From Papilionanthe hookeriana x Papilionanthe teres (lineage: Eukaryota > Streptophyta > Magnoliopsida > Asparagales > Orchidaceae): a stretch of 64,000 bases of DNA. The DNA is taken from positions 126,098,295 to 126,162,294 of the forward strand of contig CM040423.1 of NCBI GenBank assembly GCA_022702705.1, written 5' to 3'. The notes beneath the pieces are model-generated. The model was not told the origin of the DNA. It saw only the letters and a program-made list of their open reading frames with translations, and ran no database searches. Position numbers and translations under genes: made by a program. Positions 50,095-61,600 of this stretch are shown here, one piece after another (positions within the stretch are counted from its first letter, which is position 1; each line of letters begins with the position of its first letter).

Positions 50095-50499
50095 ATTAAT
50101 GAAAGAGACGGTGCAAAAGGGTCTCACAAAATTGTGATGGTCCACGTGAGGTGGAATGCAATCTCCCTCTTCATAAATATTGATAATGCAGCTGTTCGGT
50201 ATGTAGTCAGCGAGTAACACTCACCAGGACACCATCCGCTTTATCATTTCATTGATTAAAACTGGCATTGGGTCTACTTCGTCATAGCAGAGTATCCCTG
50301 GTGGATTTCCTTTTTTATCATCAGCAAAGTTATAGCAGCATCTGAACTGAATTTTAATCCTCTCCTTGCCTCACTTCCATTTCTACGGCTCGGAGTAGGT
50401 CTTCCTCCATAGTCGTCCTGCACGACCTTGCTCTCTCAGCTTGAAGACATAATTCATGATCTCACTATGCTCGTAGAAAGAGAATGATCCACGTGATAT
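50095..50499 (-). pseudogene. ALKBH9-like RNA demethylase (2OG-Fe(II) oxygenase) gene fragment
   Basis: The minus strand from about 50490 to 50095 reads in a single frame as part of the AlkB-like oxygenase domain of plant ALKBH9-type proteins, which remove N6-methyladenosine from RNA. Recognised stretches are KTYSEP-KWK, IQFRCCYNFADDKKGNPPGIL, DEVDPMPVLINEMIKR, NSCIINIYEEGDCIPPHVDHH and RPFCTVSF. The first iron-binding motif HxD is present as HVD (50140-50148); the second histidine would lie beyond the fragment. Three in-frame stops (50383-50385, 50371-50373, 50221-50223) but no frameshift and no intron are seen across about 130 codons. It is cut on one side near the LTR of element B and on the other by the tandem repeat. 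The family assignment comes from memory of the motif text. Confidence 0.82.
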
Positions 50500-50514
50500 T
50501 TATACTTACAATTA

Positions 50515-52613
50515 TGATACAAAAATTGGTAACGACGATAGAAACTCGATCCCGCTGGATATATATATGCTTATGATTTTGATTTATAATGTGGATACTT
50601 CGCAAGTATACATATCGTTTATCAAGTAATATAGGACTTTCTGGTTAAGCCCGAGATATCAAACCCACAGGGAAAGTGATAAATTTTTAAAGAAATAAGA
50701 AAATTATATTTTTACTTTTTTTTAATTGGTTTTTGAAACTATGTTTTGATTTTGAAAAGTTTGATAGTTGATTTCGCTCTTTAAATTTTCTTATAAAAGT
50801 CAAACAATGAAGTTCAAATGATAAAAACTGTAAACACGGTATGAAAAATGCTATTCACTAGAATTGGTATGAAAAACACTATTAACTAGAATTGGTATGA
50901 AAAACACTATTAACTATAATATCTTTTTCTTTCTTTTATAAAGTAGTAATAATTATGAAAGTATTCTTGTGGAAGTATTTAAATTTGTTATGAAAAATAG
51001 AAGCAAATGTATTCTTTACCCTTACTTGGTTCTATAAAGAACATTGGTTAATTTGAAATTTTATCAATTTGAACATGGTTAGGCAGGGAAGATACCAGTT
51101 CTCGCTCTAGAGTTCCGTCGATTCCCTCCACCTCGGGGCTAACTTCTCATAACAAAATTCAAAACTTCAGACCAAATTAGGGGCTTTTAGCCTGTCACAC
51201 TAAAAATCCTCTAATTTTACTTCCCTTTTTAAAACATCTTCTAATATATTACATTCAATTATATGAAATACATATTTCACCCATATAATTGCATGTGTTT
51301 CTTTCTAACTTTTATGAGACAATACCTCATTAGATCATACATAATCTCACCACAAATTTTACAACTTAACATGCCAAATTAAGAAGTAAATAAAGTTTTT
51401 AGAATCAATTTTCACAACTTCTTCCAACTTTAAACACATATTCTTTCCATAACAATTCTTCATGAATTACTTCTTCATTTAAGAAAGAAAAAGATAAAGT
51501 AAACTACCCAGAACGCATTAAGAAAATACAAAAACAAATTGATTTGAAATTAAAAACCATAAGAAAAACAACAAAAAAAACAATTATTAATTAAAAAAGA
51601 AATGTAAGAATAAAAGTAAATACTTATTTGAAAATCCTCTCCACAAGACTCGGGATGTTCCTCTAAAACTTTGACTCTTCACTAAACTACTCCTCAGAGC
51701 AAGTCTCCCAACTCCGATGACTCAGAACACAGAATTCAGACTTCAATAAAAACTAAACTGAACTAAAGGAAAGAAAAGTAGTGGAAAGAAGAAGGCTTCA
51801 TTCCCACCCCTTTCTCTTTTCTACTCTCTACACCACCTCCTAATGAAAACTCTATTCAAAATGCAAAGGAAGAGCTCCTCTCTACTCTCTACTCCTACTC
51901 CTAATGAAAACTCTCTTCAAAATGAAAAGATGGGCTCTTGTCTACTCTCTACTCCTACTCCTAATGAAAACACTCTTCAAAATGCAAAGGAAGAGCTCTT
52001 CTGTACTCTCTACTCCTACTCCTAATGAAAATTCTTTTCAAAATGCAAAGAGTCCCTTCTCTACTCTCTACTCCTACTCCTAATGAAAACTCTCTTTAAA
52101 ATGCAAAGGAAGAGCTCTTCTCTACTCTCTACTCCTACTCCTAATGAAAAATCTCTTCAAAATGCAAATGAAGAGCTTTTTAATTTTTCCTAAGATGCTC
52201 TTTAAATATTAAACCAAAAGGTTCCATCTTGTCTCTTCAAAATATGTCCAGATTCGATGTATCCACAAGAGAATGCACCCCTTCATTCAAACTTGCCGTC
52301 CAAAGGAAGTTATGGAAGTTACCACTAAGATTTGCATCCCATCCCCTTTGAAAATGACGCCAAATTTAAATTAAAATCAATTTTTACCTGTGGCGGCTAA
52401 GCGACGGCCCAACGGCGCTTAGCCGCCAGTGCCCTAATTTTCATTTCTCATTTTTTTGCTCCAAATTTGATCCAATTTTGCTCCTTTCATCATAATCACT
52501 CATTTTCATCATACCTGCAAGAAAAACACAAACTACCTTCCATTAAAGTGCAATATCATTAAAAATAGGTATAAAAATGTGCTTAAAAATTAATATATAA
52601 TTTAGGTGTATCA
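50515..52613 (-). repeat. 3' LTR of element B
   Basis: On the minus strand it begins TGATACACC at 52613, right after the polypurine run GTTTGGGGTATTT, and ends TTTTTGTATCA at 50515. TGATAC and GTATCA are inverted, as expected of LTR ends. Its length is 2099 bp against 1756 for LTR A, and the excess is explained by the 60-bp minisatellite. It contains GC-rich palindromes at 52392-52427. What follows at 50514 is not a primer-binding site, so this is the 3' LTR and its flank. Confidence 0.75.
51841..52181. repeat. 60-bp minisatellite inside LTR B, six copies
   Basis: Units start with TAATGAAAACTCT at 51841, 51902, 51962, 52023, 52081 and 52142. They continue with TTCAAAATGCAAAGGAAGAG and CTACTCTCTACTCCTACTCC. 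A 60-bp period gives a 20-residue repeat in one frame, but the frame is not kept across all units, so it is not coding. LTR A lacks it. Confidence 0.92.
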
Positions 52614-54147
52614 AAATACCCCAAACTTAAAATGTTACTTGTCCTCAAGTGACAGTTAATCTCATAGAAAAATTTTAACATACAAATTATGTAATGAGTT
52701 TCTTAGGAAGATAAAAAAATTTTGTTCTATAAATGGAATAGTCCAATTTAGAAAAAATTTCAGTAATTAAGACCAATTTAAAGTTTAGAAAGTTCTTAAG
52801 GAAAAAAAAATGAAAAATATAAGTCTCTATCTAATTCAGAAATATTTGTAGAATCTTTAAAATATATGATTCAAACATCTTATTTTTCTCACTTAAAAAT
52901 CTTTATTTGAAAATAATTTTACTTACTATATTATAACCTTATGCTTTAGATTTTCTTTGAACTTACATGTTAAACTTTAGGTCTGGAACTAATTTTTGAT
53001 TAAGCCCTTAAATCCTCAAGCTTCTCCTCCCTTATTACATACTATTTTTCACTTTTTCTTTTTCTTTTTCTTTTTCTTTTTTTTAAGGCAAGGATTACTG
53101 TATCTGGACAGGCCTTTAATGATTTTGAATTCCACCATTCTATTTAAAATAAAGGTCAGATATATATCTTTCACTTAAAAATCAGAATAATAATATTTGA
53201 AAATTATTCCTCAATAAAAGAAATTTAAGCTTTGAATAATAAAAGTCAAATCTTCTATTTATCAAAAAATATAAAATTTCTTACTAAAGGTAGATAGCTA
53301 TATTTAACATCTCTTCAATAAGAAAATTTTAGCTTTAAGTTTTTAATGATTACTATAAATTTTAACTAAATTCTTTTATTCATTTCTATATTCAAAATTT
53401 TTCTTCCCCTAATATAACTTCATATACATAATTGTTCTCAATTAAGAAATAAAATTTATTTTAAGTATTCTTGAGAATAAAGAAAATTTTAGGTATTTTG
53501 AAAATTTTTTTTTTTAAAATTCCCCCCCCCCCCCCGAAACTTTAATTTTTAATTAGGATAAAACATTTAAGCATAAGAAATAATACATGGGTGAGAATTA
53601 AAGATTAACATAACATGCTTGCAGGAATTTAAATATCCTAAATATGCAAGTATAACAATTTAAATAACAGGAGTAAAATGAAATCAAATTTAGTTTTTCA
53701 AAATATTTTATTTTTATATCAAGAAAAGTAAAAATTTCAAAAAACTTCTACAGTAGTGAAGGTTTTCAAAGCAAATACACACCGATACTAGATAGCAAAT
53801 GGTAGTGGTAGATTTTTGTAAAGTTTTTAAGCATGCAGTTTCCTAAATAGTAGTTTCTATAGTGTTCTCTAATCTCCTAATAGTTTTAGAATTAAAGTAC
53901 ACCCTAAAAAAACTCTAGTACAACATACACATTAAAACATTTACTACCACACACACTACAATCAAAGCAACATATAAAACATCAATCCAACAACAATACA
54001 TCTGAATATGCATAACAGATAAATAGTACAACTACAATCTGCATACTATCAGAGTTCACATCACAACACAATCATCAAACAAAATACTAGACAAAGTACA
54101 TAATAACACAGCACAACGACACAACAACTAAAACAAACAATGTACAT
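52614..54147 (-). other. 3' untranslated region of element B
   Basis: AT-rich non-coding sequence between the env-position frame and the LTR. It holds a run of 14 C (53522-53535, G on the sense strand) in a purine tract, a (TTTTC)n stretch at about 53052-53086, and the polypurine tract at 52619-52622. It shares GGAGAAGCTTGAGG and TGAGGACAAGTAACATTTTAAG with element A. Confidence 0.6.
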
Positions 54148-55291
54148 CTACTCTTCATCCTCATCATCGTCATCTTGCTCGTTCCAATCGTTGGATGGCA
54201 CATAAGGTATGTAGAATGGATGAGGGGGAATCTCAGCACTCTGATCACCTCTAATCAGTTTATCCAAATAATGCTGATAATTCTTCTCATACTCATCTTG
54301 TTTAACAATATATCTTTCCATATTATCCATCTTACTATCCATATCTTTCAGATGCTCTCGAGTAAGACTCACTTTCTTCAAAATTTTTCATAATAAACCA
54401 GTCTATGAATCAGTAGATGATGAAGCACATGAAGTAGTAGCACATGAAGTAGATGCGATAGAAGTAGAAGCAATAGAAGCCCTACCAAATCCTCCTCTCC
54501 AGCCAAATTCTGAATGTACAGTGTAAGCTCCTATGTTTACACTAGAGATAGGTTTCAAAGGTTGAAGTACCTCTTCCCAGGTTTCAAACTTCACTTCAGA
54601 CCGTTCACATATTGAATGAATCAGGGAAGGAAATCCCATACCGGCAGTAGTGGTAAATCTGGCACAATTCACAATATAATCATAAATGATCACTCCAATA
54701 TCTATAGGCTTCTCTTGCTGAATGCAATGGTTAAAAACAACTCTTCCTCTCGTTACTTCACTAGTATGAATTGAAGCAACCTTTTAGAAGAGATAAGATA
54801 ATGCCATGCCTTAGAAGTGGCATTTAATTTAGAAGCAAGAAAATTCAGTCTTCTATCATTTATTATTTTCCATAATCCTCTTCCATCAGTCAAAAATCCC
54901 ATTATCTCATCAAACTCTCCCTTCGTAGGATGAAAATTAGAATAAAAAAAAACATAGCAAGAGGCAGTTGATAGAAAGTGTTAATTACCCCAGAAGAAAA
55001 GTTCACCTCTTGCCCCCTAACCATCACTAAATTCTCTTCTGATGCAGGAAAATTCACATATAATTCTTTAACAATAGAAACAACAGCAACAGTGGAGAAG
55101 CACCAATAGTTCTCCCAGTTCCTCCAAGCAATAATATCTTCAATCACTTCTCCTGGCTTATTGAACACTCTTTCAGGAATTAGTTTACGTGACTGCAACG
55201 CATTGACGTATCGTGCCTCAGCCTTCACACTAACAAATTTGTTGGAATCAAACTTCATTCTTCCTCTCGCACGCTTTGACTTTGGAGCCAT
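54148..55291 (-). pseudogene. Env-position plant transposon protein of element B, broken
   Basis: The start ATG at 55291 gives MAPKSKRARGRMKF, directly after a TTTTTAGAG splice-acceptor-like sequence. It is open to a TGA at 54902. The core KELYVNFPASEENLVMVRGQEV matches the same family as the pseudogene in element A (PF20167-like; function unknown). After one or more frame changes it continues as GMGFPSLIHSIC (54693-54403) with a low-complexity Ala/Ser/Thr stretch. A short coiled-coil-like, acidic C-terminus runs from 54381 and ends at 54148 with DDDDEDEE. At least two frame changes make it a pseudogene. Confidence 0.75.
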
Positions 55292-57029
55292 CTCTAAAAA
55301 TTCATGAAAAATATACCATAAATTCCAAAATCAAACTAAACTTGCTAACTTATCTTCCAAAAGATGTTTCCACTAAATCCAAGCAATTTCTTATGTCTTT
55401 CCTCAAATTTTCACCATGAACAGTGATTTTAAGATTTTCCAAAATGTACTCAAAATACATGGTGAAAATAAAAAATTTTTACTTAGGAGTAGTGCTCTTA
55501 CCTTAAGGAATCCAAATCTACAAATTTTTGTTGAGATTGGCTCATAAATGGTCCAAATCAAGGATGCCTTAGACTCTCTCTCGCGTGAAAAAGACGGGTT
55601 GAAGATGAACAATGAGTAAAAAATGGCGATTCACGGTTTTTTAACTAGTGGGAATCAATTTTCGTGAACTGGCGCCTAAGCGCGAACCCTTCGGTGCTTA
55701 TCCACGAAATCTGGCGCTTAAGCGCCGACATTTTGGCACTTAGCCGCCAATACCCAGATTTTCACAATTAAGGTATATTCTTTAAACCACTTCGTTAATC
55801 AACCTTAATCTCTTCAAAATAATTATCTCTTCCCCTTAAATCTTCCAATATTCCAATTCAAATGTTAAATATTCATCGATTCTAAACATATTTTACACAA
55901 ACACAAACTTATATTGATTAAAACAAACATAGTACTTAATACAATCCTAGAATTTCTATCCACATAAATAGGATGAAAATCTCTAGATACAAGAGACTTA
56001 ATCTCAAATTGATAAGTTTACATCTCTAGGATGTAACTATCACATCATAAGGCGTAATTAAAAACTTAAAAATAAACACTAAAAAACCAAAAAAAAAAAA
56101 AAAAACACATAAGAAAACAAAAAATATTAAATAAAACACATAAGAACACTAAACATATAAAAAAAAACATACTTAATTTCACTCCCCATTAGGCGGATTA
56201 TATCCAAGACCACTATTATTCTCATTGGACCCTTCTGAAATATAAATTTGATAGAACGGTCGATAATTGTTCATTCTTATATCTTCATCTTCAATCTATT
56301 TGTTCTGAAAAAACATCGCCTTATCTGCTTCTTCCACATATCTTGAATGACTGAATTGTATCTTGAGTTGCCATCCCATGTGCTCAAACTATAAGTTAGT
56401 TTCTTTGATCTTTGCTTCCATTGAAGTCACTCTGGCTTCAATATTTGCAATCATTTCTACAATCCCTTGAATACTAACAGCGAGAAATCCATTGAATAAA
56501 TCTTTAGCACTATCACTAATGAACTTACTCTTGTTAAAATCTTGCTTCTTCTTCATCTCATTCTCCCAGGAAGACATGATGCACTCAAAATACTCTTCTT
56601 AAGACTCAGGAATGAAAATAGGACTTGGGGCAAGTGTTTCTCTTAAATCAGGTTCTTTTTATAGACTTGGGAAGTGCTAAAACTACCCCAAGACATTTCA
56701 AAACTCCAAAATAACTTCCAAAACCTCTTCCCCATGATTTAGGCTTCTAGAATCTCATTTTTCACATTTTTGGAAACTCCGGCGCCTAAGCGCCAACTAG
56801 GCGGCGCTTAGCCGCCAGTGCTTAATTTAGCTTAGGTCTGCCAAATGTTAAAATTTTCATTCTGACTCCTCTAAGTGATCAAATAAGGTCAAATAAAGTC
56901 TATTTAATTTAAAAACTCCAAATTACTAGCATTAGAAACATAAAAACAAACAAAACAAAGCACACAAAGCACACAAAACAAACATAAAGCAAAACACACC
57001 AATAAATATGGGTTGCCTTCCACAAAGCG
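55292..57029 (-). other. Region between pol and the env-position ORF of element B
   Basis: Mostly AT-rich and non-coding. It includes two clusters of GC-rich palindromes (55671-55749 and 56781-56817). One 62-codon frame (56577-56389, MSSWENEMKKKQDF...) has heptad-like spacing but no recognised family. A purine/CAAA-rich stretch at 56940-57000 follows the integrase remains. In spliced plant env-like transcripts this region would serve as an intron or leader; that is inference. Confidence 0.45.
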
Positions 57030-58642
57030 CTTGGTTTAACATTTTCAGCCTGACAAACCCATAACTCATTGTGTGACCCAACATCAGATTCTCATCAGAT
57101 TTAGATTGCTCAACTGAAAAATATGGTTTAAGTCTTAAGATCTTGAATATCCACAGCTCCAAATGAATAAATTTTCTTCACAATAAAAGGATCCATCCAC
57201 CTGGACTTAAGTTTTCTAGAAAAAATTCTCAATCAGGCATTATACATCAAATCTTTTTATCCTGACACAAGATTTTTAGTAATACTCTTCCGATCATGCT
57301 GTAACTTCATATTTTCCTTATAAATCTTAGCACTTTCATAAGATTCATTCCTTATCTCTTCAAGCTCATTTAATTGCACTAATCTCTTTTCAGCATCATC
57401 TTTCAAATTATAATTGAACTCTTTAATAGCCCAAAATGCCTTATGCTCGTTCAATAGGTAAATGACAAGCTTTTCCAAAAATCAGCCTATATCGGGACAT
57501 TCCTATAGGGGTTCTGTAGGCAGTCCTATAGGCTCACAAAGCATAATCCAGTTTGATTGATCAATCCTTTCTATTTGGATTAACTGCCTTTGCCAATATT
57601 CTTTTAATTTCACGATTGGATAATTCAACCAAACCACTTGTCTGCGGATGATAAGCAGTAGCAATGCGATGATTAATATGATATTTCTTTGCTAACTTTC
57701 CAATAATCGCATTTCTAAAATGATTTCCCCCATCAGTTATGATTACTCTTAGTTTTGCAAATCTGTAAAATATATTCTTTATCAAAAACTTTTCAACACT
57801 TTGAGCATCACATCGAGGTAAAGCAATAGCTTCAATCCATTTGGAAACATAGTATACTGCCATCAAAATATAAACATTTCAGAAAGATGTTTAAATGGTC
57901 CCATAAAATCTAATCCCCGAACATCAAATATTGAAACTTCCAATATATAATAGAGGGGAATCTCATTTCTCCTAGAAATATTGCCTAGACGCTGATATCT
58001 ATCACAATTTTTAATATAAGCATTCACATTCTTAAAAATTGTAGGCCAATAAAATTCAGATTGTATGATTTTATATGCAGTTTTATCACTTCTAAAATGT
58101 CCCCCATAATCAGAATCATGACATTTTTGAATAATTTCGTATGTCTCTTCCAAAGGTACACATCTTTGAATTATAAGATCCTTTCCTTGTTTAAATAAAA
58201 ATGGGTCATCCCAAAAATAAGTCTTAGCATCAGACAGAAATTTCTTCTTTTCCTGACATGTCAAACCATAAGGTATAATATCACTGACAATAAAATTTAC
58301 TATGTCTGCATACAATAGAATACGCCACTCATTAACAGTGAACAATTTTTCATCAAGAAAATGTTCTTTAATTTCTTCAACATCACAGAGAGATTTTTCA
58401 ATTTCAAGCTTGGACAAATGATCAACAATTTGATTTTCAGAACCCTTTCTATCTACTATCTTAAAATCAAATTCTTGCAAAAGAAGAATCCATCTTATCA
58501 CTCTCGGTTTTATATCTTTTTTCTTCATTAAGTATTTGATAGCAGAATGATTAGTATGCACAACACATTTAGTTTCAATTAAATATGATCCAAATTTGTC
58601 AAAGGCAAATACTATAGCTAATAACTCTTTCTCAGTAGTGGT
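57030..58642 (-). pseudogene. Ty3/Athila-like pol remnant: RNase H, zinc-binding and integrase core
   Basis: In sense order it has RNase H (TTTEKELLAIVFAFDKFGSYL), the integrase zinc-binding region (GGHFRSDKTAYKIIQSEFYWP, then CDRYQRLGNISRRNE), a frameshift near 57865, and the integrase core (SKWIEAIALPRCD, TDGGNHFRN, ATAYHPQTSGLVELSNREIK). A tail with KAFWAIKEFNYNL and RLVQLNELEEIRNESYE runs to 57257. Key residues are lost: the RNase H TDH reads TNH, the zinc-binding CxxC reads CDRY, and the first integrase Asp is Tyr (AVYYVSKW). The 5' part (gag, protease, RT) is cut off at 58642 by D3. Homology and placement support an Athila/Tat-type element. Confidence 0.88.
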
Positions 58643-61600
58643 TGTTGACCACATTTTTGATGAGGTCTTCTCTTCTTCTTTTTAGTGATTAGGATCTAGC
58701 CTTAGGCTTTTCCTTTGACTATCTTAGGGGACTAGAATTGGGACCCACCTTTTAGAAATTCAAACCACTTCTTAACTCCCTGCAAACTCCACAAACTCGA
58801 TCGTAGACCCCTAATCACCTGAGAGGGTTGAAATCAAATGTGGAAGTTTAAAGGATGAGTTCCTATAGGACTCTTTGGCCTTAGGACTGTCCTGGGTGGC
58901 CTGGTCTGGTGAAGGGGCTGACTTACACACACACTACACTTATACACTACACCTACACACTACACTTCCACACACCTCCTAAAACCACACCCATACCCAA
59001 CTTGACCTCCTGACTCATGTAGGTGATTCACATGGATGGTCCTTAACCCCTAAGCCCTCGGCTAAGAGGGTTAGGAACAACATAGTGGATACCTCAAATG
59101 AGTCCCTTCATGGCTCATGTGGGCTTGATGTGGCTTCATGGCTCAACCAAAATGACTTCATTCCACTCAAATTCACCCAATCTTCAATTTTCCAAATTTT
59201 CAATTTTTGACCCCCGGGACCCTACACCCGTCTAGCCTACCCAAAGCCCTTAAAATTACCCAAATTTCTCAAAAATCACCTAAATTACCCAAAATTCCTC
59301 AAAATCAATCCGAAATATTTCCACACCACTCAAATTGATCATCCATACCCAAAAATACCAAAAATTTCAAGAAAACCTCCCAATACCCTCCAAATACCCA
59401 AAATACCCCTCTTGACCCAAAAATCCAAAAATTCAGAAAATTCCCAGAAAATTCTAGAAAATCCCAAATATTCCCAATTACATTTTGTCCAACTACACCA
59501 TGGGCCAATTTTGTCAATTTACCCTACTTTTGTCAAAACCCCCAATTTGACCCATTTTAACCCAAAGTGAATCCAATGTCAAACCAAACCTACCCAATTG
59601 AACCAAATTCTGGTCCAATTCAATTCTAAACTTCAATTCAACATTTCCAATACCAATCTAGACCAAATACAAGTTCAATTTGATTGACATTTGGATCCAA
59701 TTTCACTTTTGGCCTTAATGCCCAATTTGGACCCATGACCCAAACTTAACCCAAACTCACCCAATTCAACTCCAATTAACCCCAAATCTTTTCCAAATCT
59801 TCCTTAACATTCCCACAAACAAAACACTAACATGATTTTCCCAACATTTAGATCCAAAACCCACTCAACTTCAACTCAAAGCTAAAAGGCCCTATTTTGA
59901 CCTAAAACCAAACCTAACCCAAATGAGCCCAAACCCCAAAATCAAAGCCCAACCAAAGTCAAAACCTCTTTGAAACACTCTCATAAACATTTCCCAACAT
60001 TTATTTTACATCAATTTCAACCCTAGCCCAACATTGGCCCAACTTGGCCCACTTGGGCCTATGATGGCCCATTCACCAAAAGAACCCAAATTCCACCCAA
60101 TTCAAACCCAAATCACTCCCAATTTGCTTCAAGTCACTCATGACTCATCCATGAGCTAAAAAACTACATTTGTTTGGCCCAATCCTTCACAAATTCCCCA
60201 TCCATAAATTTATTTCCAAACCAAAAGCCCACTTTCTTAAACCTTCCTAAAGCCCATCTCCACCAAAATCCAAAGGGGCAAAATCAATCTAAGGCCCATA
60301 TGACAAATTCTCTTCATCATGCATTCAATTAAAATCATCCCTAAGTCCTAATCCAATGATCAAATAATTCTAAATAAAGCTTCATCCAACTTTCCACCAA
60401 AATGTCCAAAATCCTTAAAATCCATTTTTATGAAGTTGACTAAACTTTTCCCAAGCCAAATGGAGCCATGAATGAGCCATTCACAAGCCATATGAAGCCA
60501 TGAAAGTTTGGCATGTGACCATGCCATTAATGGTAAAAGGAGGGGCTCCTTTCCTAATCTTTCATTAAGCCTTTTTAACCTTATTCATGACACACACTAA
60601 ACCATGTTTAGCCACCTCATCATGGATAGAGACCATACCATTCTCTCTTGGTCGACCTAACCGATCCTCTCAGCCCAAATTCAGGCCATGGGGAGGTGCA
60701 CCCAACCCAAACCAATGGATCGACCAAATTGAAGCCAAAATGACCCCTTCCCCATTCCATTTTAATTCAAACCCTTTACACATGGCAATTGCCAATTGAT
60801 CGCACAAACCTCCAGCCACGACCCACTCGGACCCGAGGGTGACCCATGCCCGCTGACCAGCCCGCTCGGGTCGCCGGAAAACACCATGGCCGAGACCTCG
60901 GGAGGAGCCAAACTTTGGAATTCCACCTCGCCGAGCCGCCCCATGCCCAATGGCCACCATGGCCGTTCTTCCCACTGACCGGAGCAGATGATCCCAACCC
61001 TCGCCAACCCCGTGAGGCTCTCCAGCCACCTCTATTTAAACCCGACCCCCTCACGGCCATGAGAGGAGAGTTGCACAAACCTTGCCGAAACTCGCCAAAA
61101 TTGTTCCAAACCCTTCTCCACCCTTAGAGCGATTGATCCCCAGGTGTCAATTTGCCTCTAATCCCCACTCGACAAAATCCGATTTCTCAGCTCGAAATTC
61201 CACCCAAAACCAGGACACTTCTCCACAAGTGAGCTAATCCCCAAATTGATTGGTTCTACACCTTCACCGGACCAAGGGAAGGTGTCCACCAGCAAAAGCC
61301 CCATCTCCGAGCCACCTAGTTGCTCCGGCCTCCAAGCTTTGTGATCGGCCGTGGTCGAAATCATACTCTGGACAATTCACCGGACCAGGAGACTTCATCC
61401 GGAGCTTGTCGGGATCCAATCGAAGGTGCAACAACCCTCGGATCGAAGCCACACTTCTCCGAGCAAAGGTATGAGCTAATTCTTCATCCCGAGCTTCGGA
61501 GATTCTCCATTTCAAATGCTTTAATTTCAATGCATGATAACCATATAGATGTGTTCGTCTCTTCAAGACGAATCCATAGAGCATAAGAACATGAAAATCC

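Noticed and set aside
51843..52025. A 60-residue protein with 20-residue repeats
   Set aside because: It arises from the 60-bp minisatellite; the unit length varies (58-61), so the frame is lost in later units.
58640..58654. ATG at 58654 as the true start of an RNase H/integrase protein
   Set aside because: The first four codons belong to the end of LTR-like D3; the coding homology starts after them and the real pol start is missing.
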